64,000 bases of DNA from Margaritifera margaritifera (Eukaryota > Mollusca > Bivalvia > Unionida > Margaritiferidae). This document shows, piece by piece, positions 1-12,382 of the stretch (position 1 is its first letter; every line of letters begins with the position of its first letter). The position numbers and the translations under genes were made by a program. The notes under the pieces were generated by a model that ran no database searches, was not told where the DNA came from, and saw nothing but the letters and a program-made list of their open reading frames with translations. The stretch spans positions 3,262,001 through 3,326,000 of the forward strand of contig JAQPZY010001621.1 in the NCBI GenBank assembly GCA_029931535.1, read 5' to 3'.

Positions 1-723
1 AAAGTTCAAGCTTAACTTGCTGAAGAGCCAAGAAAGGCAGTATTTTATGTACGAAGACACTGTAATAAAGTCTATAGATAGATGTCAAATTGTACCTTTT
101 GATAGCGTTATTGCTGCCATTTAGTTTTATCGGTCACGGGTATGAAAATAATTAAATACCTTTCTCTCCCTTTATTTTAAAACACCACCCCAAATTGTAT
201 TGTCTATGATGAATTAGTTAGACACCCGGCAGATATTAATATTAAATCTAAGATGGTTGGCTTTTAGAAGAGTATAGTCTGTAATAAACAGACCACTCGG
301 CCACCCGGGGCCACCTATATATCGGTAGATGTTTCATTAAAAAATCATTTCAGGTGTATGCAAAGTTATTGATGTACAGTGAAATTTGTCAGAAAAAGCC
401 ATTCAAGCGATCAAAGATTGCTGTCCTTGATAAAAAAAGTCTACTATGTATAGATATATAGATATGAAATATATAAGTAATCTTAAGTAAAGTGCTGGGT
501 ACTGGGGTGGGGATGGGGATGGGTTTGATAAAGTCCCTTATGCGCAGATTTCTTTATACGGAGGCATCCCGTAGGGCATAATAAACTGTTTTTCAACAAC
601 AACAACAACAACAAAAATTTTAAAGAGTTTTTAAAATAAAAACCTCTTAATTGAGTATTAACGAGGAATATGTTTAATCGTATTTAATACAACGGTGTAC
701 GAGTTTGACATATAATTCAGAAT
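1..723. other. AT-rich DNA without a recognisable gene
   Basis: No long open frame or known motif is seen. A short (CAA)n run near 595-616, after a segment ending in ataaactg, may be the 3' tail of a retroposed element, but no body can be assigned to it. Confidence 0.4.
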
Positions 724-975
724 GTCTCGTCTTTGACTGCATAAGTCTCTATATGTATACATAACTACTTACAAGTCTCTATATGTACACATAACTACTT
801 ACAAGTGGTGTCTCATTTATGACTGCATTAGTCTCTATATGTACACATAACTACTTACAAGTGGTGTCTCATTTATGACTGCATTAGTCTCTATATGTAC
901 ACATAACTACTTACAAGTGGTGTCTCATTTATGACTGCATTAGTCTCTATATGTATACATAACTACTTATAAGTT
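724..975. repeat. 56-bp minisatellite, about 4 copies
   Basis: A unit containing gtctctatatgtacacataa and tttatgactgcatta recurs every 56 bp (for example at 806 and 862). The first copy is shortened and the outer copies diverge (gtatac in place of gtacac). No coding potential is seen. Confidence 0.9.
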
Positions 976-1126
976 GTGAATAAATATATTAGGCGGCTTA
1001 TTTTCTAGCCTGGATTACTTTCGAGAGGAAAAGTTGTAGAAATAATGTTTACATTCAAGACCGGCTTAAGTTTACATTGTTAGGGTATTTAGCACGTTAA
1101 ATGGTTGATTTCTATTTGAATTCAGG

Positions 1127-1450
1127 TTGTCTCAAACTGTGCCAAAAATTATCAGCTCTCTAAGCATGTTCGTCGAAAACTTGTTAAACAATTTAAATCA
1201 GCATGGCATGAATCTGTTTATTATTTCCCGATATGTTTCAACTGTAGAATTGTTTAATCTGTGTGTACATCTCTTAGAGAAATACTCATGTAACATAGCT
1301 ACTGACCTGTGGATAGCTCGTAAAATTTTAAATGTCTTAACAACAAAACTTCTCTTCGAACATGGTCGTTTCTGGGATATATCGGAAGATGATATGCTAT
1401 TTTTGAATATCATTATCTTTAAATATTATAGAAATAAACTGATCCCTTGA
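1127..1450 (+). CDS. Uncharacterised open frame, possible terminal exon
   Basis: An open frame of 107 codons ends in TGA at 1448-1450. It opens without an ATG, directly after a pyrimidine-rich stretch ending in cag, which would suit a 3' splice site, so it could be the last exon of a host gene. The predicted peptide is mixed hydrophobic and charged (NLCVHLLEKY, FWDISEDDML), with no domain I recognise. No upstream exon or promoter was found, and an open frame of this length can arise by chance. Confidence 0.2.
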   Translation: MSQTVPKIISSLSMFVENLLNNLNQHGMNLFIISRYVSTVELFNLCVHLLEKYSCNIATDLWIARKILNVLTTKLLFEHGRFWDISEDDMLFLNIIIFKYYRNKLIP

Positions 1451-1459
1451 TACTCCTCA

Positions 1460-1961
1460 TTAAGACCAAATGTTGCAGAATTTTGTGACTTTGTTTTTAA
1501 TACAGCTGATGCAAGAACTATAAGCAAGAATTTTGTGAAATTATCTTACCCAGTTTTCCTTAATGTACTTGTTTATTAGTTTGTTTGCCTAGCATAGCTT
1601 GTTGTTTCTTTGCTTCTGTACGCACTAATGTTTGTGGTAATGTATTATATTCTACTGATCTCACATGTATAACAGTCTTGACTGAAATACAGTTAGAAGG
1701 TTTATCACTTTGTCCTTCACCAGCAATTCTCTTAAATCTACTTGGGCTGTGTACGACAGATAGTCGTCAGCAAGCTTAATATTTCAGTGGTTCTAAAAGA
1801 TTATGCATTATAAACAACAGTTCGGAAAGAGTACTGTGAGAAAAGGTCATTATATGAAGTTATAATCTAGATACTATTAAGTTATCCACAGAATATGCAT
1901 CAATCCATTGCTTTATAGCGCTAGTGTATTTATAACAGAGGCATGCAGCATGCAACTTCAG

Positions 1962-1963
<2 letters not shown>
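1460..1963. other. Intergenic DNA, nothing recognised
   Basis: Short open frames occur (for example near 1585-1779), but none has recognisable protein features. Confidence 0.4.
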
Positions 1964-2007
<44 letters not shown>

Positions 2008-2039
2008 TTGTGTGTGTGTGTGTGTGTGCGTGTGTGTGT
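1964..2039. repeat. (TA)n(TG)n microsatellite
   Basis: About 40 bases of TA dinucleotide are followed by an imperfect TG tract. Confidence 0.95.
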
Positions 2040-2512
2040 CTGTTTGTTTGAAAACATTGCATTAATTAATTTATTATTTCATTTGAATCAGTACAAGGTA
2101 GAGGATAAATACTTGCATTGTAAAGAAAGATGTATTATTCCTTATACTTGTTTTGCAAAGAAATGAATATTTAGTTAACAAAAATAAGAAAATGTACAGA
2201 TCTTTCTTTTCTGAGTAATTGATGATCAGCCTAATTAATAGTAAACTAATAAAGGTGCGAACATCGGGTGTAAAGTTATTGTGTCTGTTTGTGTGTATGT
2301 GTGTGTGTGCATCAATGTTTCGAAGGGAAATAAATGAATCTGATGTGATTCCCCATACTCATGGGCGTCCGCAGGAATTTTTCGGGGGGTGGGTGGGGAA
2401 GCCAAAATCAGAGGGACAAGCCTTAAAAGTTATGCCTATAGGGTCAAGGGAAGAGGTAAGCCCCCACAGTCAGATCTGGGTGGTTTAATATTTGTCATAT
2501 ATTTGAGGGTTT

Positions 2513-2514
<2 letters not shown>
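2040..2514. other. Intergenic DNA with a possible non-autonomous repeat edge
   Basis: The segment from about 2357, catgggcgtccgcaggaat, followed by a G-rich tract, resembles the edge of a dispersed non-autonomous element. The matching other end was not found; a C-rich tract after the (AT)n block at 2635-2650 could belong to it. Confidence 0.25.

Positions 2515-2594
<80 letters not shown>
2515..2594. repeat. (AT)n microsatellite
   Basis: About 80 bases of uninterrupted AT dinucleotide. Confidence 0.95.
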
Positions 2595-2596
<2 letters not shown>

Positions 2597-2844
2597 TGCA
2601 CAATGGATTTTTTTAATATTCGGGAGGAGCAACGGTCCCCCCCCCCCTGCCATTACCTTTTAAAATGTATTTTTTTTTTACCGAGGTGCATGTATTCACA
2701 GTGATGATTTCTTCTGCGTACCTTTATTATAGGCGATTAATACTACCACATGTGATTGATGTCGTGTATTTTTTCGCTGACAACTTAACGTAATCAAACG
2801 ATCAATAAGTATTATTATGTGCTTTGATATCGTTCAATATAATA

Positions 2845-3745
2845 TTATATGTGACTTTCGCGTAATTTTACCTGTTTTCCCTCAGTTAGTGTACACCAAT
2901 ATTTGATGACGTTCAGTTTCACTCTAAGTGTAAGTGACTGTCCTCCAGTTTCTCCATATAGCATGTATAACGGGGTACTCTTTTTACATTTTAGAATCCA
3001 TCTTAGAAAATCTGTATGATTTTTCTCAATGATTTTGCATTTTTCGAAGCCCCAAATTTCCGACCCATATAGTAAAATATGTAACATGGTGTTATTGAAT
3101 AGTTTTAGCTGGCAATCTATAAGTAGGTCAAGATTCCATCTACGCTTTTTTAACAAGAATAATTCTTAATTGGGTTTTGATTTTGGTTTTGATTTATAGT
3201 TTTGAGATATCTTCCGGTCTTACACAGAAAACCTCAAGATAAATGTATTCATTAACCTCTTCTAGCATCGTACGTTCATATCTAAAATCAAACTTTTTCT
3301 TATAATCTTTACCGAAAATAAGCACTTTTGTTTTGTTTACATTCACTTTTAATATCCAATCATTGCAATAATTACTAAAATTATTGATCAAAGATTGGAG
3401 ATATTTGGGTTCTCGGCGAAGAGAACTGTATCGTCTGCATCAAGAAGTAAAAATACTTTGAAATGTTGAGTGATTTCACCATCTGACATTTTTAGTTTGA
3501 TGCCATTGCAGTATTTCGATTGAAGGTATTTTCAAGGTCATTTAAATAGAAACAAACAATAATGGTGATAGATTTTTAGACTGGCGAACTTCTTTCGTGC
3601 ATAGAAAAAACCTCGAAATATTGTCATTGACATTTATACTTGATTTAGTGTCTTTATACATATTAGATATAGCATTAAAGAATTTCTCTGAAACGCCGCT
3701 TTTAAAGACATTTTTTCCATAATCCTATTCTCCATATATTATCAA
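2845..3745 (-). pseudogene. Decayed non-LTR retrotransposon reverse transcriptase (3' part)
   Basis: Read on the minus strand from about 3480 downward, the DNA gives an ADDTVLF box, the catalytic YADD motif of non-LTR reverse transcriptases with its Tyr codon mutated. It continues with NNFSNYCNDWILKVNVNKTK (3300-3390), the conserved block after the active site, and then the C-terminal thumb-type block LFNNTMLHILLYGSEIWGFE near 3040-3110. The reading frame is broken by stops and shifts at several places, and no full-length polyprotein exists. The family fits a LINE; the clade is not determined. This copy is dead. Confidence 0.75.
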
Positions 3746-4143
3746 GTGAAAATACAGAATCGCCGTACTTTTTTCCATGATGCACCGCCCCCATTAGTCT
3801 GGTTTCCTGCTTCGTATTTCCCCTGCTACGCTCTCCATAAGTATCCGCTAGCCTTTGGCCCTGCTCAGATCCGGCCCCTGTGTGAACCTGTCCTCCACCA
3901 GAATCAACTTAATATGCATATTCAGTGTCTGTTTGCGAAGAGAACAATAACAAGTAAAGAAATATCAAATACAAGTAAAGAAATCTTCGGAATGTGAACA
4001 AATATAGAATCGACAACATGGAATATCGTCTATAACTGTGTTATTTTGAACATTGATCATACGAGTGGAAAATAATATTTTAAAATTGCGGAAATGCCAG
4101 TACTTGAGCATTTTTTTGAGACAACAGCAAAACGCAAAAGCTC

Positions 4144-4727
4144 CTCGTGGCCAGCCGGCGAACCGGAACACAGGGGCTGGACGTCACTGCGTTACAGCCA
4201 AATGACAGACCTACCTGTGGAGAGATCTTAAATGCACTCTCAGATGAAGGTAAAATACATGTAGATGAACTGCAGGCTTTCATCTTTGTCAACCCAGGAA
4301 TTTTCCTCATACACCCAAAGGGAAATAAGCATCTGCTACGTTAAGACAACCTAGTAACCAATGGCAAAACAATACAGATATTGAAAGAGATATCCCAATC
4401 AAATATGTGGACATGTACATCACAGGAATCCCAACTGAAATTCCCCTGCAAGTAACAACAGAAAGATTTGGACAGAAATACAACATAGAGATTAAGGAAG
4501 CGAGAATGGCCACGTATAAAGACTACCCTACAGTACAAACGGGGCCGAGAATAATTCAGGTGGAAAAAGACCAAGCTGCAAAGATAAACACCTTTTTCTA
4601 TATCCACGGATTTTTGGTCAAATCGTGGTATTGTGGATGTATCCACAAATGGAAATGCCAGAAGTGTGGACAGAAAGGGCATGACCCAAGAAAATGTACT
4701 TCAGGAGCAGAGACAGGGCCTGAATAA
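4144..4727 (+). pseudogene. Decayed retrotransposon ORF1 with zinc knuckle
   Basis: Two broken open frames (about 4147-4344 and 4407-4727) read as one ancestral protein interrupted by a stop and a shift near 4345-4400. The second ends in a CCHC zinc knuckle, CQKCGQKGHDPRKC (C-x2-C-x4-H-x4-C), typical of nucleic-acid-binding Gag or LINE ORF1 proteins. After it comes a Thr/Pro/Lys/Gln-rich low-complexity stretch to about 5300. It probably belongs to a LINE, but it lies in the opposite orientation to the reverse transcriptase fragment at 2845-3745, so the two need not be the same insertion. Confidence 0.6.
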
Positions 4728-5317
4728 ACAACAACAGCAACAACAATAACAACTCCAACGGAGAAGATTATTCCAACAATGCCAGAAGAAACCACACCAA
4801 TGGAGACAAATAACAGAGAAATCTCTCCCGACAGAAAATAATTACCAGGGAGAAACAAGAAGAAAATCAAAAAGCAAACAAAAACCAGCTGGAAAAGATA
4901 GTACAGACGAAGAAATACCAAACCAAGAAGCCAATAGAACGAAACCTTGCAACAACAAAAAAAAACCCCGAACCAACACCGCCACAAGCATCAAAGCAAA
5001 CATCAAGAGAACATACCCCGCCGTCACTAGAGCTTCATACTACGGAGGAGGAAACTACCCCACCACCACCAATAACCAAAAGACTACCACAAACTTTTGG
5101 GAAAATTATAGAGTTGGACCAAGAAGAATTAGATTTATTGGAGAATATGCCGACACAACCATTAGACGCAGGAAAATCCACCATGAAAGATTACAGGACA
5201 TACATAACTGTCAAAAAAATTAACTGTAAACTACCAACTAAAATAACAGAAAAAAACCCACAAAAAACAACAACAAAAAAAAGACAACAACAAAATTAAT
5301 GTAAGAAAACAGGCAAG

Positions 5318-5320
<3 letters not shown>
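4728..5320 (+). other. Low-complexity A/C-rich tail of the ORF1-like sequence
   Basis: Rich in aac/caa/aaa triplets, encoding Asn/Thr/Lys/Gln/Pro in the plus frames. The minus-strand open frames here are hydrophobic shadows of this composition. Confidence 0.4.

Positions 5321-5367
<47 letters not shown>
5321..5367. repeat. (GA)n microsatellite
   Basis: Uninterrupted GA dinucleotide tract of about 47 bases. Confidence 0.95.
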
Positions 5368-5370
<3 letters not shown>

Positions 5371-6117
5371 ACATGCAGTCAAACACGCACCAAACAAAAA
5401 CAAATAAAACGGAAACTAGTACAACTCGAATAAACTGTATCACTTTAAAAATGATTTGAAACTCATATAGGGGAGAAGGGTTAGGAAACCAGCCCAACAG
5501 GAAATACCTGAACGGAGGGGAATACTGGCCTGGACACCCTATGCTCTGAATAACTTGAACATTTAGCAAAATGTTAGAAACAGAGGAACCTCAGGGAAAA
5601 AAGAAAATTCAAATTTTAAATATTAAAGCCTTTTTGGTATTTGGAACTTATGAGGCGACTTTTCTAAAGCTCTAACCAGCCATATATGCTGGGAAGAACT
5701 GGGAGATGTCCACAAATAAACAACTAATGTGCATAAGTGCGCGCTTAACTTATGTTTGTCGCGGAACTGATGGAGTTAGGTGAAAGGTGCACAACGGAAG
5801 GTTTCTGAAGCTGAGAAAATTAAAAGCGCATTCAGTTAACTTCCAAGTTGTTTTTGCATGATATTAATGTAACTTGCCGAGCATAACATTCGCTTACTGT
5901 ATATATTAATGTAACTTGCCGAGCAAAACATTCGCTTACTGTATATATTAAAGCACAATCACTCTACTCTATAGTTTGAAAATTTAGAACATATCTTCAC
6001 ATTCGCTAATCATGTCCCGGAAAGTTATAGTCGTAATTGAAATAAAAACCTATAAAAAAAATTTGAACATGCTTCTTGAACTTGGACAACGAAGAAAATA
6101 AAAATAAAACTATGACA
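5368..6117. other. Intergenic DNA
   Basis: No gene recognised. A short direct repeat (attaatgtaacttgccgagc) occurs twice, near 5862 and 5906. Confidence 0.4.
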
Positions 6118-7990
6118 AATACAACATAGAGTTAGTAATATAATGTCACTGTTCCATTTATAATTAATACTCTAAGGTGTACAACATAGAGTTAGTAATA
6201 TAATGTCACTGTCCCATTTATAATTAACACTATAAGGTGTACAACATAGAGTTAGTAATATAATGTCACTGTTCCATTTATAATTAATACTCTAAGGTGT
6301 ACAACATAGAGTTAGTAATATAATGTCACTGTTCCATTTATAATTAATACTCTAAGGTGTACAACATAGAGTTAGTAATATAATGTCACTGTCACATTTA
6401 TAATTAACACTATAAGGTGTACAACATAGAGTTAGTAATATAATGTCACTGTTCCATTTATAATTAATACTCTAAGGTGTACAACATAGAGTTAGTAATA
6501 TAATGTCACTGTTCCATTTATAATTAATACTCTAAGGTGTACAACATAGAGTTAGTAATATAATGTCACTGTTCCATTTATAATTAATACTATAAGGTGT
6601 ACAACATAGAGTTAGTAATATAATGTCACTGTCCCATTTATAATTAATACTATAAGGTATACAACATAGAGTTAGTAATATAATGTCACTGTCCCATTTA
6701 TAATTAATACTATAAGGTGTACAACATAGAGTTAGTAATATAATGTCACTGTCCCATTTATAATTAACACTATAAGGTGTACAACATAGAGTTAGTAATA
6801 TAATGTCACTGTTCCATTTATAATTAATACTCTAAGGTGTACAACATAGAGTTAGTAATATAATGTCACTGTTCCATTTATAATTAATACTCTAAGGTGT
6901 ACAACATAGAGTTAGTAATATAATGTCACTGTCCCATTTATAATTAATACTATAAGGTATACAACATAGAGTTAGTAATATAATGTCACTGTCCCATTTA
7001 TAATTAATACTATAAGGTATACAACATAGAGTTAGTAATATAATGTCACTGTCCCATTTATAATTAATACTATAAGGTATACAACATAGAGTTAGTAATA
7101 TAATGTCACTGTCCCATTTATAATTAATACTATAAGGTGTACAACATAGAGTTAGTAATATAATGTCACTGTCCCATTTATAATTAACACTATAAGGTGT
7201 ACAACATAGAGTTAGTAATATAATGTCACTGTTCCATTTATAATTAATACTCTAAGGTGTACAACATAGAGTTAGTAATATAATGTCACTGTTCCATTTA
7301 TAATTAATACTCTAAGGTGTACAACATAGAGTTAGTAATATAATGTCACTGTCCCATTTATAATTAATACTATAAGGTATACAACATAGAGTTAGTAATA
7401 TAATGTCACTGTCCCATTTATAATTAATACTATAAGGTATACAACATAGAGTTAGTAATATAATGTCACTGTCCCATTTATAATTAATACTATAAGGTAT
7501 ACAACATAGAGTTAGTAATATAATGTCACTGTTCCATTTATAATTAATACTATAAGGTGTACAACATAGAGTTAGTAATATAATGTCACTGTCCCATTTA
7601 TAATTAATACTATAAGGTATACAACATAGAGTTAGTAATATAATGTCACTGTCCCATTTATAATTAATACTATAAGGTGTACAACATAGAGTTAGTAATA
7701 TAATGTCACTGTCCCATTTATAATTAATACTATAAGGTGTACAACATAGAGTTAGTAATATAATGTCACTGTTCCATTTATAATTAATACTATAAGATAC
7801 ACAACATAGAGTTAGTAATATAATGTCACTGTCCCATTTATAATTATTACACTAAGGTATACCACACAGAGTTAGTATTATAATGTCACTGTCTCATTTA
7901 TAACTAATACTATAAGGTATACCACACAGAGTTAGTAATATAATGTCACTGTCCAATTTATAATTAATACTGTAAGGTATACAAACAAGA
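6118..7990. repeat. 60-bp satellite, about 31 copies, with higher-order structure
   Basis: A unit beginning acaacatagagttagtaata repeats every 60 bp without length change. Variants differ at a few sites: gttcc/gtccc, aatac/aacac, tctaagg/tataagg and ggtgt/ggtat. The order of variants over 6721-7140 recurs over 7141-7560, a seven-unit (420 bp) higher-order repeat. The last three or four copies at the 3' end are the most diverged, as expected at the edge of an array homogenised by unequal exchange. Not coding. Confidence 0.97.
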
Positions 7991-8137
7991 GCAACAAAAA
8001 CTTTAGTACAGATTTAGATTGCTATGATACGCATATAAGCCTAAGTAAACAATTAGATAAGAGAGCATTGAAGACAATTATTTTCAAAGTAAGAACTCGC
8101 TAAATTTCTTGTAAAGGCAGCATAATCCTAATTCTCT

Positions 8138-8526
8138 TACTTTCATATTAAAGTAAGTACCATATGATTTTTCAATATTATCAGTCTTATCAGACTGCAG
8201 GGGTAGATTACTTTTACTTTCATATTAAATTAAGTACCATATGATTTTTCAATATTATCAGTCTTATCAGACTGCAGGTGTAGATTACTTTTACTTTCAT
8301 ATTAAAATAAGTACCATGTGATTTTTCAATATTATCAGTCTTATCAGACTGCAGGGGTAGATTACTTTTACTTTCATATTAAAGTAAGTACCATGATTTT
8401 TTTCAATATTATCAGTCTTATCAGACTGCACGGGTAGATTACTTTTAATTACATAATAAAGTAAGTACCATAATGATTTTTCAATATTATCAGTCTTAAC
8501 AGACTGCAGGGGTAGATTACTTTTAC
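8138..8526. repeat. 77-bp minisatellite, 5 copies, each with a small hairpin
   Basis: Each unit carries a cagtcttatcagactg palindrome (CAGTCT/AGACTG stem) and ends gggtagattac. The five copies vary by single changes and small indels around accatatgattt. Confidence 0.93.
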
Positions 8527-8854
8527 TTCAGCTTAATAACATTGACATAATAGTGGAAGTAATAATTCGATCTTAATTCCGAATAATGATTGTACTGACG
8601 GAACAAGATCATGTCATTCTTTCTGTGATGCATCACAAGAATGGCACATATAAAAATTACAAACCAGCACTAATAAGATGAAGTAAATATATACAATACA
8701 ACATTGTGTTTTATTTTTAATTTTCTTTTGATTAAACTCACTTTTGGATTGTTGTACTTTCGTTTCCTGATAATCAACATATATATATTATTTGTTTTTG
8801 TCCTTCTGTTTTGTCTGTCTGTCTGTATGACTGTATGCATTCATGCATGCATAC
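8527..8854. other. Intergenic DNA
   Basis: Nothing recognised apart from short tetranucleotide repeats leading into the next tract. Confidence 0.4.
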
Positions 8855-8954
8855 ATGTATGTATGTATGTATGTATGTATGTATGTATGTATGTATGTAT
8901 GTATGTATGTATGTATGTATGTATGTATGTATGTATGTATGTATGTATGTATGT
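8855..8954. repeat. (GTAT)n microsatellite
   Basis: About 25 tandem gtat units. The Cys/Met/Tyr/Val open frames across it are artefacts of the repeat. A short (GA)n follows at 8988-9006. Confidence 0.96.
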
Positions 8955-9075
8955 TTGCATGTATGTATGATCAACTGCTATGGAACACAGAGAGAGAGAG
9001 AGAGAGACCTTAGTTAAGGTGAAATTAGCAATACAACTCTAAGTCGTAATTTGGTAAATAATGCTAATATTGGAA

Positions 9076-9327
9076 GGGGCCCCGAGTGGCCGAGTGGTCT
9101 AAGGCGCTCGCCTTTACCGATCACTGACATCTCACCTCTGTCTGTGTGGGTTCGAGTCTCGGGCTCGGCCAACGTGGGTATGTGTGAAAGCTTCTCAGTA
9201 GCTTCCCGTGGGTCGGTGGTTCTTCCCGGGGTTTTCTCGGTTCTTCCTGTACCAGATATACTGGCCGCCATGGCCCCATCATGTGCTGAAAAATGCCGAT
9301 AAGCCCACAAAAACAAAACAAAAACTT
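9076..9327 (+). mobile_element. tRNA-derived SINE, copy 1
   Basis: The head has a Ser/Leu-tRNA-like polymerase III promoter: A box tggccgagtggtctaaggcg at about 9087 and B box ggttcgagtc at 9149-9158. A body containing cttcccgtgggtcggtggtt and ccagatatactggccgcc follows, then a tail of aaaacaaaac type. A second copy with the same head, body and 3' part lies at 50158-50402 in the same orientation, which shows it is a dispersed family rather than a tRNA gene. V-type SINEs (for example RUDI) are known in molluscs, but I cannot assign the family name. Confidence 0.85.
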
Positions 9328-9839
9328 ATATTTGGAATGGTCGGATATTTAGAGGTTTTTGATGTTAAGTTGTGCGGCTAGCGCATCTCCAATGTTGCTT
9401 CGCGTTTTTCACGAAACGGTTTTTTTTAAAACAAGTATCATGCTGCATAATGATCCAGCTGAAAAAAAGACTATGCACATCTCGTTCTCTTCCTGGGAAC
9501 GAGATTATCACGTCCAATCGCAATATTACTCATTTTTAAGGAAATTCCATAGGTAGCACTACAAAGTTTTCGCTACGGCCGGATTTGAAGATGTACCTTC
9601 ACACTAAGCCATCTGCTATCAAAATTATTCTCCATAAGCGTCAACATGTATACATTTTGAAACTCGTCAGAGAAATGATAAACTGAAACATTAAAAGGAC
9701 TGGAACGGCTAAGCTGATCCGTCTATGATCGATCCCTTTAGAATCACACACCACCCCCTCCCCACATCGCCTGAAATCCCTAAAAACGCAATTTTCAGTC
9801 CTACGAGGAGCTTACACTGAACAAATTGAAGCTATTTCA
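9328..9839. other. Intergenic DNA
   Basis: No gene or clear repeat recognised. Confidence 0.35.
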
Positions 9840-11000
9840 TTTATAAGGCGGTGACGATTGCGTCTCAAATACTTAGGACATAGCTTGTTCCTTGCAAGTG
9901 CATACCCTCGAGTGTGTTTAAAAGCTTCGCTCTGAGTGGCGACATGCTCATAATGCGTGTGGATAGTGTTTCTTCTGCTGTATCCATTTAAATAAATTGG
10001 TTCTGAGCAAAAACACTTAATAAAGTCTCATTAAATGTTTGATTTGCATCAATAAGATTGCTGGATATTTGCAAGAACAATCTGTTCAGTCTGGTTTAAT
10101 GCCTGGTTTTGAGCAGGCACAAAATTGGTATTCAGCGGCGACATACCTATATCACGAAAACATGGTCGTGTTCTGAACGGGGACACTTCCATAAATCTCC
10201 TTCAAAGTTTGCTTCTGGGTTTTTTTTGTTTTTTTTGGTTTTTTTTTTCGGGGAGGGGGTGTTTAAACATATGTTATTGCCAAAAAGATCAAAATTATGG
10301 GTACAGGGCAAAAGGATTGGAAGTAAGTTTTTGAACTCACAAGTTCCTCCTCCATGTTGATTCTGTTCTAGGACATAGGGGTTTCTTTCCAGATAAACGT
10401 CTTTAAGTCTATTTTAAACATTGGTTCTGAGCACGGACATAATTGGTTCTGGCCTGGCACATAAACGTTGGGCTTTTTTTTATTAGTTCCACTCCTATAT
10501 CAAACACATTATCATGCTGATTCTTTTCTTCAAAATTCCATCTGATAGGGGATATAGCTGGCTAGTTTGTGTGCGTATTTAAAACGTTGATTCTGATCGG
10601 GATTTAGCCGTGTAAACTGTGTGCGTCTACGCGGAGACATGCTAGTGAACCTCTTTAAGACTATTTGAAACATTGGTTCATAGCAGGGTCATAAATGGTT
10701 CTGGGCAGGGACGTAAACCTTGGGTGTTTTAATATTTACTAGCTCTTGTACTCTTTTAATTAAAGCTTCGCTCTGACTGGGTCCATATCTCTAGGGCGTT
10801 TGAATAGGTTCCTTGTAAGTTCAGACACACTCTCGTGCTGTTAGTTTTTTAAGCTTCACTCTGATTCGGGACATAGCTTGTTCTTTGCTTGTACATACCC
10901 TCGTGTCTGGTTAAAGGTTGGTTCTGCGGAGGGGACATGACCATAAGACGTGTGAAAAGTATGATTTTGAGCGGAGAAATGACCTTATGCATATAAATAT
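9840..11000. repeat. Old, strongly diverged repeat array
   Basis: The motif ggttctgagc-a/g-gggacata and its companion aaagcttcgctctgagtggc recur at irregular spacing (near 9922, 10105, 10170, 10425, 10585, 10675, 10765, 10855, 10918 and 10965), often followed by cat-a/g-cctcgtgtg-like words. Copies are diverged with many indels, so this is read as an ancient minisatellite or repeat domain. The boundaries are approximate. Confidence 0.5.
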
Positions 11001-11283
11001 ATTGATTATGAAAGAGAACGCCAAAAAGAGTCGCATTAAAAGTCTTGCTAAAAAAGAAATAAATTTAAAGACCTGATGGAAAAGTGCCCACCTGTAGAGA
11101 AAATGTGACAACCCCTTCATTCCGTGAATTTAGGTATGAAAAAAAGTCTTTTTCTGCAAAGCCATACATATTTATTCTTACAAATAAATGAATTCACAGT
11201 GTTATTGTTTACTGGAATGACATAATTATATAGTCTTGGGGATAAATGATTTGGCTGAACTGAGATCGAGGGTGTAGTTTTTA

Positions 11284-11540
11284 CAGTTTAGAACTCATAG
11301 CGATTTGATACATTCCAGTTTAGAATTCATAGCGATTTGATACATTCCAGTTTAGAATTCATAGCGATTTGATACATTCCACTTTAGAATTCATAGCGAT
11401 TTACATTCCACTTTAGAATTCATAGCGATTTGATACATTCCACTTTAGAATTCATATCGATTTGATACATTCCTCTTTAGAATTCATATCGATTTGATAC
11501 ATTCCACTTTAGAATTCATAGCGATTTGATACATTCGTTA
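11284..11540. repeat. 32-bp minisatellite, about 8 copies
   Basis: A unit containing ttagaattcatagcgatttg and atacattcc repeats every 32 bp, with one copy lacking four bases (near 11400) and ccag/ccac/cctc variation. Confidence 0.95.
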
Positions 11541-12208
11541 CATATAAAAGAGTATGACAAAGCCACTAATGTATTTTTCCTGCTATCCATTGATTGCATA
11601 TATCACTAAACTAACTGATCCAATTAATTGTATTGCACCCTACTGAAGTCCCATATTTTAATTTATTATTTTTAATGGAGATGTGCTAAACAGCGAAGAA
11701 TCCTATTTGCATTCAGTAGAAATCAGCGGCAAAGCCTAAGTAGAAAATAAATTGGGCTCTTGAGTAGTATGAAAAAACAAACATATGTGATTCGGTCGGT
11801 TCCAGAAAGGTCACATGCACTAAAAATTCCAGTCAGTTTATAAAATGTAACTATTTTCAGGTATTGCTATATAACCTATGTTTGTTTCGAATATGCTGTG
11901 TCCAAGCTATTGTGCCCAACATAAGTAAGATAGTTTTGGGGCATCTGAACTTATAACTAATGTACTGCATTCATCAAAAATGTAGAAAAAATGAAGGACA
12001 TATATAAAGAACTTAATTGATATCTTTTCAATCTGCGTCTGTTACTCTTCAGACACACATACGAATGCATGCACGAACACACAATTACACTCACAGATCT
12101 GAAGTGACTTTTTCACTCAAAGATCCTCTCACACAGAAACAAAGATGAAGTTATTTATATTCTTCTCTCACTCTCTCTTTCTCTATTACTGCCTCCTCCA
12201 CTCTCTTA

Positions 12209-12239
<31 letters not shown>

Positions 12240-12323
12240 CGCGTGTGCACACGAACCCACGCACATGTGAAATCACATACAGATTACATGCTAATACTTA
12301 GGGTGTACAAATGACAACTCACC
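11541..12323. other. Left flank of the Polinton, no gene seen
   Basis: AT-rich DNA with short CT and CA tracts near 12170-12236. No convincing open frame. Confidence 0.4.
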
Positions 12324-12329
12324 GATGTG
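12324..12329. repeat. Target-site duplication, left copy (GATGTG)
   Basis: GATGTG lies directly before the element end and recurs at 29450-29455 directly after the other end. Six base pairs is the target duplication known for Polinton/Maverick integration. Confidence 0.95.
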
Positions 12330-12382
12330 AGTAGTAGAGTGGGGGTAAATAGCCTCAAACTTTTTTGGGGGCACTATAGCCT

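Noticed and set aside
4598..5027. Hydrophobic minus-strand open frames
   Set aside because: Shadows of an A/C-rich low-complexity plus-strand region after the zinc-knuckle frame.
6118..7990. CRISPR-like array
   Set aside because: Units are contiguous 60-bp copies without unique spacers, in a eukaryotic context.
9076..9160. tRNA gene
   Set aside because: The A and B boxes belong to a SINE: the sequence continues in a shared body found again at 50158, and no proper acceptor stem closes.
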